The notes under the pieces are model-generated. The model ran no database searches, was not told the origin of the DNA, and saw only the letters and a list, made by a program, of their open reading frames with translations. A DNA stretch of 64,000 nucleotides from the NCBI GenBank assembly GCA_029532415.1, contig JAQOTA010000055.1:310001-374000 (forward strand), in the 5' to 3' direction. Within the stretch, counting starts at the first letter, position 1. Each line of letters begins with the position of its first letter. The stretch is from Marasmius tenuissimus (taxonomy: Eukaryota; Basidiomycota; Agaricomycetes; Agaricales; Marasmiaceae). Below are positions 23,046-34,204 of the stretch, one piece after another. Both the position numbers and the translations under genes were made by a program.

Positions 23046-25057
23046 CATATAACCATCGCAAATGATTGTGAGGGAGTGCTACAAAGGCTCGGTGCTCATG
23101 GAGGTGGAACATAGGAAGGTTGTCAGACCGCTGGGACGGGGGTGAGCGGGGTATCCAAGGGAAACATGTCGAGGTTGCAGGGCAAATTAGAGCAGCTTTG
23201 CCGTGACACTAGTCGAAAGTTTAACTTCAAAGAGAAGGTTGGACAAGACGCGGTGGATTCGACAATCGACAGTGAATATTCAAACACGGTATTTTCACGC
23301 TTCAGCGGTAGCTCATTCCAGGGCAGGTCCAATAGATATTAGATATCCTATTTCAGTACATCCAGAGACCCAGGAATCTGGCGGTACCATCAGTCACGGT
23401 ACTTAAATGACACGAATTACAACGTACCTGGTTATCAGAGCAAATGCAGATGCAAAAGCAAGCCAAAGCCAGCAAGTCCTCTATCTCGACCCATTCTTCG
23501 CGATATATCTCGCGTTCACGGCGATGAAATGGTATCCGACCACGGTAACCATTGCAAGCATTCCGAGGTAATTGGCCAATAGGTATAGAGTCGCGTGTGT
23601 CATCGTTGCAAACCTTCAAGTAGAGGCAAAAGCAAAGTTAGCACGAGTATTGGAGAGAGCAAGTATACCGGACGCACGAATGTGGGGAGTATTGAGGTAC
23701 ACCGTGGTGGTGAAAGTTGAGAATGTCGTGGCGCACGGTGTCCAATCGCGTCAGCTTGTTTACGCTTGCTTAGGCCCCCGATGCGGGCAAGACCGGCGGC
23801 GGCAATTTGCAGGCTGCTCACTGCTCTTGACCGTCAACTCTCCCTCATTCCATCATTTTTATCGAAATTTAGCCCACAATGAGGCCCTCATCAACACGTT
23901 TCAGCGATATGCCTGGTCGTGAGTGTCTATCAGCCGTACTTTCATTGGTCTAGCTCAACCCAAATTACAATTTCGCAGCTCAACGCGCCTATGTGAGATA
24001 CCCTCCACGACTTTTTCGCGGCCTCACCGTATATTGATGCTTTGGGATGAATAGAGCAAATGGTGGGGTGACAACCACGGTGCTGGCGTTAGGCAAAGAG
24101 GCATTATTCAATACTGTGCGTGTTCAATACTCGTCGGTCTCCGAATCAGGTTGGGCTAACGCCAACATGCTTCTGTTCTTCGGAAAAAGCTATCTCTCCC
24201 TTCCAGACCAAATCCATGCCCAACCTGGTTAGGAACTACGTTTTCAACTTTTACAGACGTGTCTCTGCTGAAGCAATCTACTTCCTTGTCCCTTTCGGCA
24301 TTGGTAAAGCCTGTTTGTTTTTCTGTTGGCAATTGGCATGATATCTTACCACCGAACGACGCATGGCAGGCTACGGAATCTACACCTGGGGAAAGGCACG
24401 TTATGAATACGTCAACAGCAAAGCAGGACATGTCGCGGCTGCGGGACACCACTAAGCGCTGGGTAGATAATTGGGTGCGTTTTTGTCTTGAAGTTCAATA
24501 GCTGGGGTGGTTGTTTACCTTCTGACTCACAGTTACTTTTCTATTCTACAACGAATAATGAGAAAATAGATCGCCTTTCGACCAAATTGTACTCATTTGA
24601 AACCTAAGCTTTTAGGAGGAAGGACCGTATCAAACGCGAACGGTCGGGGCTTCCGCCAGAATCACCGACGCTTACAGCTCAAGGCGCGTGCATCGTGTTG
24701 GCCTGAATATAGCCTCGGGAGCATAGCTGTATCTGTCTTGACCGAAACATTAGAGCCTGGTTCGGATCGCAGGGTATAAGGCGACCAGAGAGATCGTCGG
24801 ATTACATGCGGTTATGAAGTGCTCATGCGGTGTACCCCTCACTTCGACTGTCTCCGAGAGTTAAGGAGCTCCGTGCCCATCGCCTTAGATCCTTCCTGAA
24901 CGAATGCATCCTGTTCACCGTCGCTCCGGTCACGATTTCTTTGCATTCAAGACGCCGGCTATTTAATTCGGTTTTACATCTTCACTCTGCATTTCCAGAT
25001 TGAGAAACCCTGTTTTACCTCCTGACGAATATCTACATATGGAACATTGACAATAGC
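23046..25057. other. Intergenic stretch without supported gene
   Basis: Short open frames only. gacaagacgcggtgg near 23245 also occurs in the 3' flank of membrane-gene copy 2 (19627), so more duplication debris is present. A short frame around 24363-24455 (MAGYGIYTWGK...) is too short and isolated to call. Confidence 0.4.
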
Positions 25058-25654
25058 TCACGCAGAAAACGCGGTCTCAAGCTGTACGAACAAGCCCAAC
25101 AACGTCCGCCTCGGAAGTGTCGGAAAGACCATATGCACCCTTTCCAAGAAAACATCGACAGATCCTTGGGAGTTTTGATAGATGCCCACGACTATCTCCT
25201 TGTCTGAATCCGGCAATCCGCATTCGTCCAGCTTGAGATAATAAGGAGGCGATTGTTCTGCCGGTACCGGGACTGGGACCGAACTTGTTTCACCTCGTTC
25301 ACATTGGTCTATGAACCTTCCTAGCTCCTTATTGCATTGAAGCTGAGCCTTCAGCACGGCGTACAGCGTCGTTGAATCTCGACGGCCGTCGTGACGCTGG
25401 TACGTGGGCAGGGATTCGTGGATGTCGGGGAATAAGGAGCCGATTATTTCTCTCTCGTTCTCGACCATGGCTTCAAGGATGAGGGCGACGTTGTACGCAG
25501 GAGATTGTTCGTCGTCTTCTGGATACTCTGGGGGTACGGGTGAGCTTGATGCATCGTGAGTGAAGTACTGAGGAGGGCTAAGTGATAGCGATGATGTGTG
25601 TCGAGTCTGCGAAGAGGACGAAGGCACTAAGGGGCTTTGAGAGTGTCCAGGCAT
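25058..25654 (-). CDS. Hypothetical protein, divergent paralog of the facing gene (198 aa)
   Basis: Single open frame starting MPGHSQSPLVPSSSSQ. The first 50 residues are Ser/Pro-rich and probably disordered. The C-terminal 45 residues contain VGIYQNSQGSVDVFLERV and a leucine-rich end. They align with the C-terminus of the gene at 25873, which has VDIYRNTVGSVDTFIARM. I recognise no known domain. It is transcribed away from its paralog, with 218 bp between the two start codons. No introns are needed. Confidence 0.65.
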   Translation of the reverse strand: MPGHSQSPLVPSSSSQTRHTSSLSLSPPQYFTHDASSSPVPPEYPEDDEQSPAYNVALILEAMVENEREIIGSLFPDIHESLPTYQRHDGRRDSTTLYAVLKAQLQCNKELGRFIDQCERGETSSVPVPVPAEQSPPYYLKLDECGLPDSDKEIVVGIYQNSQGSVDVFLERVHMVFPTLPRRTLLGLFVQLETAFSA

Positions 25655-25872
25655 TCTTGGGTGTGGGTAGTGGGCGATGGTGCCGACGCTCGGGGGGCAC
25701 TAAAGGGAGGTATTCCGAGTCGGGTGTTTTATATTCACTTGCGATGTCCTACGGTCTCATCGTGTTCCGCCTCTCGGGGACTCCTGATCCAGTTACCTCT
25801 GTGGGCTTTCTTTTTCGCGACGTACAATAAAAGCAGAGCCAATGACCCAGATATCCATCGCCCACTTTCAGT
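25655..25872. promoter_or_regulatory. Likely shared bidirectional promoter
   Basis: 218 bp separate the two divergent start codons of the paralog pair, so the promoters must overlap or be shared. Confidence 0.5.
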
Positions 25873-26733
25873 ATGTCGCTCCAACTTCACCAATCTACTT
25901 CTGATGAAAGCCAGTCGCCACAACCCCCACATCATGCTCGCCTTCGGACACGATCCAGACCTACCCATGTATCTTCATGTCTCAGCCCTAATCCTGGGAG
26001 GAAGCGGAGCAGCAACCGTCGAGTAGGGGGCTCGCGGACTATCAAGAGGGGTGCTCTACCACCGAGTTCTGCTATCGCGACGACGAGCGGAGCAGTACAA
26101 AATTCCCCATCCGATGAGTGCCTAGGTGGTACCACCAACACTTCAACCGACGATATCGCGCTCTCCCTGCTATTAGAATCCTCGTCACTTACTCCCTCTC
26201 TGACGCGCCCAAAGGCAATTACATACCTCCAACCTGTCGATGCCGAGTGCTCGAAACTCCTGTCGCTTACGATGCAGCGAGAGACCTGTAGATTTCTTGA
26301 TCCCTCAAAGGTCCTCGACGACAGTGAACTCCCCGACGCTTTCGAGGAGGTCGTAAAAACTCCTTACACGCTCCACGCCGCGCGGAAGGTGCAAGAAGGC
26401 TTCAATCGGGAGGTGGAGAGACATCTACAAGCACACTATTGGTCGAAAGGATCGTACGAACCTACGGATCTCGCTCCGTCAATAGAAGGTGATATTCTGG
26501 TGGGACGAGCGTGTCGTGAAAGCTTTTTCCGAGAGGGCCTCACCACAGCAGATGTGAAGGCATCCGTGGATATTTATCGGAATACCGTTGGGTCTGTTGA
26601 CACCTTCATCGCTCGGATGCAAGAGGCGCTTCCTTGGCTTGGACGATTACAGATCATTCATCTCCGAATGGCACTGGAGGAGGACTTTGAGTCGGAAGCA
26701 TGTCGATTGAACTGTTCCTGTGTGTCACCTTGA
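25873..26733 (+). CDS. Hypothetical protein, paralog of the facing gene (286 aa)
   Basis: Single open frame starting MSLQLHQSTSDESQSPQPP. The first 100 residues are Arg/Ser/Pro-rich and probably disordered. A more ordered part follows from about residue 120, ending with VDIYRNTVGSVDTFIARM and IHLRMALEEDF. The spacing and residues GS-VD-F match the facing gene at 25654. No domain I recognise. It is longer than its partner in the N-terminus and carries a Cys-rich tail (CRLNCSC). Confidence 0.65.
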   Translation: MSLQLHQSTSDESQSPQPPHHARLRTRSRPTHVSSCLSPNPGRKRSSNRRVGGSRTIKRGALPPSSAIATTSGAVQNSPSDECLGGTTNTSTDDIALSLLLESSSLTPSLTRPKAITYLQPVDAECSKLLSLTMQRETCRFLDPSKVLDDSELPDAFEEVVKTPYTLHAARKVQEGFNREVERHLQAHYWSKGSYEPTDLAPSIEGDILVGRACRESFFREGLTTADVKASVDIYRNTVGSVDTFIARMQEALPWLGRLQIIHLRMALEEDFESEACRLNCSCVSP

Positions 26734-29066
26734 TCGCTTTGCGGACCGAAACTGTGTTCTTTCGGGAGGTTGTATGTTCTCCGATGCTAGCTATGTTATA
26801 TGTACAGTACAATCTACCTACAATATCGCCCTGTGGCTTTCGTGGGCTGTTCATATGTATATCAGAGTGGGAGATCGAAGTATTCTGAAACTCTTGAGCG
26901 AGCGCTCCGACGAGTTTGTACCACTTTTAGGTCCGTTCGGACGTTGGGCCTGGGTTAGGTTGGTACTGATTCACTGAAGGGGTCTCGTGCCCACCGACCG
27001 TAACCGCGTAACCGTGCGAAAGAGCGCCATACGGTCAAAGCTTTGATTCTATCCTACGAAGGGTGATGTGAGAACAGACGTTTTCGAGAATGCTCACGGA
27101 GTTCATTGGTATGTAGAGAAGAAGCACGGGATCCGTTGATGAGCAACTGTGGGTACAATGGTTGGCCGATTTGATGTTCTTCAGGTGGCTTGCAGGTGGA
27201 GAGCTCTAAAATTACTTCGAAGCAAGGCAAACACTTTGGGAGAAACATGAGAAACACGCTAAAAGCTGCGGCCGAACGACAGCGGAGGAGAAAGACTTAC
27301 ATCTGAAGGTGACTACCCTCCGATTTGGACGAGGACCTAAGTGAGATAGTCTGGCCGAGTCAGGAGAGACAGACACCTTCGAGTCGGAGCGGGTATCCAG
27401 TTACGCATTGCCCGCAAATTGGAGGTTATTTGTACTTGTGACTGGCCTGGGGCTACATAGTGTGTGCCATGAATTGGAGTACCATTCAACTGTAGATCGG
27501 AGGTGGGTAAAGCTGCATTCTCTGACGGAGCTCCCTGTAAGTAATGTGCACCTTCAATCGATCGAAGACCCACTGGGAATGGGAGATTCATTGGGATATG
27601 AGCAGGGAAAGACCAATGCATCGTCCCTGTCTGAACGCAACGATTCCCATATAAGAATTAACTTGAAACCTGGGGGCAAACTCCGAGGACTCCATCTTGA
27701 TATCGTAGCTGAGAGAAGCCCCTGGCCTGGAGAAGAACAATTGAATGTCCTCCCACTCCAATCAAATCATGACTGGATGACTATACGAGATCCCCGTTTT
27801 ATCGTGAATTCGAGGCAACCAACAGAGTTCCAACCCAGCGCCCAGTCACCGGATCGGATTTACACTCGTCACATTTTCCTAACGGGAATGGGATTCTTGC
27901 TAGCGTATCGACTATTCTGCGCTCGGAGCCGGCCTCGGGATTGGGGCATTGGCAACAAGCATTACACTGAAGCCAAGGAGCCTGAGTCCGAGCTAAGCGG
28001 CGAGGCGTAGTGCTGGACTCAACGGTGAGGGGAAGGCTGAATTAGAAACGGGTGGCAGGAGTTATGACTAGGTGGAGATCGTTTCCCAACTCAAGTAAGT
28101 CCTCTGTAGCCCATTTAGTTCAGAGTAAGCACGAATTCTCTCACTCACCGCGACCATGCAAGAGGCAAATAGCCCTTAATAAGTAGACGCTAGAGCTAGC
28201 TGCCTCAGCTTCAAGTTCTTGAGCATGAACGATGACCCCATGGGTCGATGATGGTATGATATGATAGCTTGATGGTGGTCGCTCTGATGCGTCCGCCGTG
28301 AGGAAATGGGCTGGTCACCACGTGGCGCACCTCACACCCCAGTTCCTCGAAATACACCTTGGTCTTAGTCGCAAGTCCATTTACGCCCATTAAGCCTCTC
28401 CACCTCACCGTTTGCGCACTTCTTTATTTATCTCTGCTGCACTGGGAGTAAGCTAGGTGCATCATTGACGATCCTCAGCACCTACTTCGGCCTACAATAT
28501 AGTGCCCTGAAGATTCGTCAGGCTCCCCTGCAGAACTTCCGTACCTTCGCTCGCTGCGAGGCTCAAGTTCCTCCCTTTATTGAGATTGGAGACCATGGTA
28601 TATTGATAGTTCGAAGTGATGGCAGATTCTGTTTCTCTGCTCCTCTCTGTTCCTTTTATCCGGGTTACGACGTCGCAACTGCCTACATATTTTTGGCTCT
28701 CCAATAAGATTGAACTTATGGATCTGGACTATGCATCGTGAGTGCTGTTGCTCTGAAATTGAATGAAGTGGTGTTTCAGGGGATATTCTTTCCACTAAAG
28801 TATTCGTCTGTCATCCAGATCCCGCGCAATATGTTGATATGATGCTTGGATATACTTCCACCCGTGGTGGCTTCACAGAGATCTATTTCTATAGCATTAT
28901 ATACCTCCCAGATCATTATCAAGCAACATTTGGGCCGCAAAGGCACGGAGAATGTGCTTCTATGGGACACAATTTACTCTCGGACGGGTGCACATAACGG
29001 ACGGAATACCAGCCGCACGACTATAAAAACTGGAATGAGTCTCGGGCTATTTTCTCCCAAGCCACC
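26734..29066. other. Intergenic stretch with one weak open frame
   Basis: The largest frame is 27408-28010 on the plus strand (200 codons, MPANWRLFVLVTG...). Its composition is not distinctive, I recognise no motif, and a competing frame exists on the opposite strand, so I do not call it a gene. From 28465 the region contains promoter sequence for the oxidase at 29067. Confidence 0.4.
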
Positions 29067-30705
29067 ATGCGATTCGGGCCCGCGTTTGCTGCTCTTCTTC
29101 TCTCTGTTCTCGCTGCTGCACAGGAGGTTCCGGAATGTGTGAGTTGTCCAAAGCCTTCCTACGGTTCTCTCATTCATCGCTTTCACCTTCTAGTGCCAAG
29201 CCGCGGCTAAACAATTCCCAGACCTCGTCAAGCTGTCGACCGATCCGAATTTCGAGCTTCCTCCGTACTACAGTCTCCAGGAAGCTGAAATCAAACCTTA
29301 CTGTGACTTCACCGCAAAAAACGCCGACCATGTCTCTTCTATCGTGAAGATTGCTAGTGAACATCAGTGCCCGTTCGCTGTTCGGTCTGGTGGAGGGATG
29401 TTCTGGCCTGGCTCTTCCAACATTGGAGGAGGAGTGCTGATCAATCTTAGTGAGCTGCTTGAGGTCAAACTAAGCAGCGACAAGAAGGTTGCCAGTGTAG
29501 GCCCGGGAGTGTACTTCGCCGATTTGTATCCGCAACTTGCACCTTCTGGTGTCTTCCTCGCTGGTGGGCGCATGCCCAAGATTGGAACCGGTGGTTACAT
29601 GGCCCACGGTGAGTACTCCAACCCATACAATTATTAACCCCCATTAACATTGCAACACAGGTGGAATCAGCTACTTATCCTACGAACTGGGCTTTGCCAG
29701 TGAGACCATCGTCAACTATGAGGTGGTTCTGGCCGATGGTTCGATGGTTCAGGCCAACCCGGCAACTAACCCCGACCTCTTCTGGGCACTGAAGTGGGGA
29801 AGCACCAACTTCGGAATTATCACTCGCTTTGATATCGCCACGTTCCCCCTTCCCTCCCAATTCTTCGCCGGAATCATTGGCTACACCAACCTCAGTGATA
29901 GCACCCAGAAGGACCTCACGGACAAATACGTGAAGTTTGTCGATGACCACTCCTTCACCAAGACCGATTTTGCTTTGATCTCTTGGTCGAAGAACACCGA
30001 CCTCACCGGTTTCGTCGTAGGCAGCTTGGCGGGCAATGAGATCCCCGGATCGACCTTCGTCCCTGCCGATGTCGCCCAACCGGTCTCCGACACGAGTGGC
30101 GTCGTACCATTCGACCAATTTGTCAAGGACAGCATCGTCGTTGTGGGTACAGAAGCGAAGCGCATTGCTTGGTATCCCGTCACCGTCAAACCCAACACAG
30201 GGCTCCTCCTCGACATCCGCAAAAAGGTATACGATGTGTGCGGAACTCTCGAGGGCCACGTCAAAGGGTTCGAGTGCATCATCGTCATCCAGCCGTTCAC
30301 GAAGGGATTCATCGAAGCCAGCAAGGACGCTGCTGTGTACGATGTGCTTCATGAGGCGAACGACAACCTGATCTGTGAGTTTCATGTCCCCCATATCTAA
30401 CACGCCTCCTGACCTCGATGTTTCTCATAGTGGTGCTTGTTGAGCTTCAATGGGATAACGGTTCTGACGATGCAGAGCTCGACAAGGCAGTCGCCGACAT
30501 CCAAAATTATAGCGAGAAGACGGCGAAGGAACGCAACCTCTTCAACTCCTTCGTTTACCCAAACTACGCCCTTGGAACCCAAGACTTCTATCGAAATTCC
30601 GTCAGCCAACCCAATCTTACAAAGATGCAGTCGATCAGGACGAAGTACGACCCTAAGAATGTGTTCGCGAAGTTGTGGAAGGGTGGTTATAAGCTTCCTC
30701 AGTAA
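29067..30705 (+). CDS. Secreted FAD-linked oxidase, berberine-bridge/VAO type (4 exons, 491 aa)
   Basis: Exons 29067-29138, 29194-29608, 29661-30374, 30431-30705 (1476 nt). The start has a strong context (gccaccATG). Residues 1-19 form a signal peptide (MRFGPAFAALLLSVLAAA). The FAD-binding type-4 fold follows, with VRSGGGMFWPGSSNIGGGV near residue 100 and then IGTGGYMAHGGISYLS and WALKWGSTNFGIITRFD. The C-terminus has the berberine-bridge-like end NYALGTQDFYRNS. Family members oxidise alcohols, sugars or alkaloid-type substrates using O2. The position that usually holds the FAD-linking histidine (SGGH) reads SGGG here, and no second-site cysteine is visible, so FAD may be bound non-covalently. 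It lies near two P450s, which suggests secondary metabolism. Confidence 0.88.
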
Positions 30706-31056
30706 GATGGTACCATACATTGCTTCTGATGTTAGATATCACATCCGTAATTGGTTCAAGTAGTTTAAAGCAAGATTATTATCAAGAACGTGCCTGCCCA
30801 GTCCCCAATGAAGATCCAGAGCACTTTCTCTTGCTTCATTGTGGCGTGTTACTGCGGTTCCGCGGGAGTCGAAACGCTTAGAACGACATGGATACCAATG
30901 TAAGACGCTACAGCAGATTCAACCGGATTAACTACTTTTTGTATCCGAACCAGGTTATAGGAGAGAAAAAGCGGAGAAAGGCACGAAGGTAGAAACGCTG
31001 GTGCAGATGTGATACAGGAATGAAGTTGGGCCCTGCCTAGGTAGCCCTCTCCGGAC

Positions 31057-33594
31057 CTAGGTGTTCGATATACTTAGGTCCCTGATCAATTTTTCCGTCT
31101 GGCTCGAACGTGGTTTGATCGAGCACTTGAAGGGAACTGGGTGACTGTGAAGCACCCGACCTCCTGTGTCAGCAACCTCTGAAAGCTTATCGAAAAGTTC
31201 GCTCTTACCTGACGAACGTTCCGACGGGCGTGAAGTTTGGTTCATCCAAGGATCCGTCCACGTTGATCAGTTTCTCTACATTGAAAACCGTAAGGACTGA
31301 GGAAATAACGCTGGAAAAAGTTTGTGGGTATTTCAGATATCATACACCTTGGCCATGCCGGCGGGCCCTCGACTGACCTCCAAATAGATGAGTAGCCCAT
31401 GTGTCTACCAGGGCAGATTCTTTGCGATCGTAAAAGAGACGTGAGACTTGAGTAGACCGACGAAATTCAAGATACCTCTTCCCAAAACCAAAAACAGCTT
31501 GCGCTGGATCCTGAACGTTTGGATCGAGTTGTCCGCCAAGAGTCAAGAATCTCTCTGGTTTGAAGGAGAAGGGATCCGGATACACCGCCTGAACAGCTAT
31601 TACTACTGTACCCCAACGTTAGACTAGAGCGCACACATACCTCGTCGTGCATCATCGCCCTAGGGATAACGCAAATTAGTTCGGACGACTTTTACTAATG
31701 AGAGGAAAAGTATGCAATAAGCATACCATGCATTTGTGAGAACAACGGAGCCCGCGGGTATTCGATATCCTTTGTACACATCTTCTCGGTCCGAGCAGCG
31801 AGATATCCCTGAACAGGTTCATAGTCAATGAACGGCACAGCCAACTTGGTAAACACTCGGCCGCACCCATTGGTAGCACGTTCTGCCATCGGAACGTCTC
31901 CTTCACTATCGCCGCGACATACGGCAGTGAATCGTAGTCACTAAAGTCAGGAAGGTGGCCCTCTGGTATGATCCTGTCGATCTCCTCTTGTGCCTTTTCC
32001 TGTGCTTCGCGGTTGGCCAACATCGCAAGAAAGAAGGTTCTCAGTGTGGATACAGTCTATATGACTTGTCAGGTCCACTGAACGATTGCACAATATGCGA
32101 CGCACTGTGTCGGCACCAGCTAGAGAAGAGGTGGTGAGTGTGAATAGTCGCAAGCCGATTACAAATTCCTCGACGCTACCTTGGTACATCGTCCCAGCAA
32201 CATCACACACGAGCGACTCGCGATATGCAGGGTCTCGGGTTTCTTGAAAAATTTCGCCACAAAAGGAAGTAAAGGACGGTAGAATGGTGCCGTTTGACTA
32301 AAGAGAGTATAAGCCTGTATCGTGCGAAATAACACGCAGAGACTTGCAATACGGTCATTCGCCGCTTCAAAGGGTTTTTCGTACATCGCCTTTGTTATTT
32401 GGGACCAGACTGTAACCCTGGGAGGTCATCACTTATCGGGTGTATCAAAACTAACGCAGAGCGCGACACGATACCTCCGTTTCCACGCAGCTCCAGGGAA
32501 CCACTCTGGAATGTATTTGAGTAACGGAATCGATTCCTTTTTGGAATAGCTTAGTTTTCTAGAGGCGAGAAAGCGGCGCTGCGCTGGACCGTAACGTACG
32601 ACGAGATATGCACCTGGACGTTGGGCAGTTCCGAGTATACGTACTCCCTCTTCCGCTAGGGCGACGTAAGGATCATTTTCAGGAAGAACCTCGATTCCGT
32701 ATGCGATGGACAGTATGATATTGGCGGCATGGCTAGACTCGGCTAGTGAGTAATCTCGAAGATTTACAACCACACAAAAGCTCACTGCCGGAGGTGAAGT
32801 GTATAGTTTTCGGGATCTTCACACAATTTCTGCAGGAGCTCCCGGGTAGCTGCAGCCTCTTGTGGCTGATACTTTTCGGATGCTGTTGGATTGAACATCT
32901 GGTCGAACAAGCGTCGACGGCTCCGCCTGCGAAAGAAAATTGAATCCCATTGACACCCAATACGTCAGGCACGGAGTCAAACACACCATTGTTCGCCTGA
33001 GGAAAGAGAATGCCACCTTTCATCAGTAAGAACCCCAAAACCCAGTCCGTGACGAACCGTATTTCATTTGTCCTGCGGGGCCAAAAGGTTAGAAGGACAA
33101 GGCAGGGGAAAGATGCACGTGTCCTCACCAAAGTTTCGATCTTGCCCCAGCAATTCGTTGAGCATAACAGAGTGTGGCCTGAATCGATATCGTGGGTTTT
33201 CACACTATGATTGTCGAGAACCCATCAAACTCACCGACTGGAGTATATTATGGATCTCTTCTCGATCAATTCTTCAGCGGCTTTGAGCGAATCCAGGACG
33301 ATGATTGTCACGCCGGCGGCATCGAGACATAGGATGTCGGTGTCTTTTGCAGAGATACCGGTCAGCCTTGGAATCCACAATTTCTTTCAACTCACCGAGT
33401 TCTTTGCACCACCTATGGTACGTCTCCCATTCGTAACTTGTCGGTAGTTGAAGCAAATTTCCGATGAGGGGCAATCTTCTCGGACCAGGAGGTAGGCCAA
33501 GGCAGGAAGTCCTGGGAACCCATCGTAAGTAGAGAGCGAGGGCTACTCCGATGGCTGCCAAAACCACCACAAAATCCGCGACTTTGAGATCCAT
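31057..33594 (-). CDS. Cytochrome P450, copy 1 (many exons)
   Basis: Starts at 33594 with MDLKVADFVVVLAAIG, an N-terminal membrane anchor, followed by the proline hinge LPPGPRRLPLIGN. Spliced exons give GEQWRSRRRLFDQ (C-helix WxxxR), AGADTTVST (I-helix oxygen groove), KETFRW (ExxR), the meander KPERF and the heme loop FGFGKRICPGRHMG. The heme cysteine codon is at 31413-31415. The protein ends RDLSISNT at 31057. A 10-nt exon (32987-32996) encodes the GEQW turn and keeps frame. One donor just upstream of it is GTTCGT. All diagnostic P450 motifs are intact, so the gene looks functional. It is an ER-anchored monooxygenase of a family that is expanded in agaricomycetes; I cannot name the CYP family or substrate. 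Confidence 0.9.
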
Positions 33595-34204
33595 AGTGAT
33601 AGTCTCGAAGGCTGATCCAAGAACTCAAAAACTCGAGGATTAGACAGATAAGACTTCTTGCGGAATCTCCCACTGGACTGCTTATATGAACTTCGACTGA
33701 ATGATAATGCTGGGCACTACATGGGCTGCCATGGTTGTCAGTAGTCACGAGAACCTATCAATTATGATTGCTCACCTGTCTCCATCAAATGGACTATGCT
33801 TCCTATAATTGAGTCGCGCCGCATTTTGCCACCTTGTGTCATCGAGAAGAATCCAATAGTACCGCGTCGCATTTACCATGTTGGTCGACGCCGTGGGAGC
33901 CTGAGGATTCGGAGGAGTTTTGACCGGACTCTGTCATCTGGCGCAATTTTGAATTACGACCGTAGTACGGACTAGATAGAGTACGGGCGAGTTTACTTGA
34001 CCGTATTTGATTCGGATACGAAAATAGCGATGGCTTACGCGCTCGCCTCCGGTGCTGATTCGTATAATTCATGGTGAGAGGGGTTTTTGCAGACAGATCG
34101 GGACAGTCATTCGATATATTTGATGGAGAAACGGTTCAAAATTAGGTCGACAAGAGATGGGTGCGTTAAATCCGTACTGATCGTTGGAACATCGTTGTAG
34201 AGTG
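33595..34204. promoter_or_regulatory. Gap between the two P450 genes
   Basis: 610 bp between the 3' end of P450 copy 2 and the start of copy 1, both on the minus strand. It should hold the copy 1 promoter. No gene seen. Confidence 0.5.

Noticed and set aside
27408..28010. 200-codon open frame as a gene
   Set aside because: No recognisable motif, no clear introns or promoter, and a competing antisense frame. Mentioned only in the intergenic note.
32800..33130. P450 copy 1 as a pseudogene because of an apparent 20-nt intron and frameshift
   Set aside because: Using the donor GTTCGT gives a normal intron of about 60 nt and restores QMKYGEQWR in frame.
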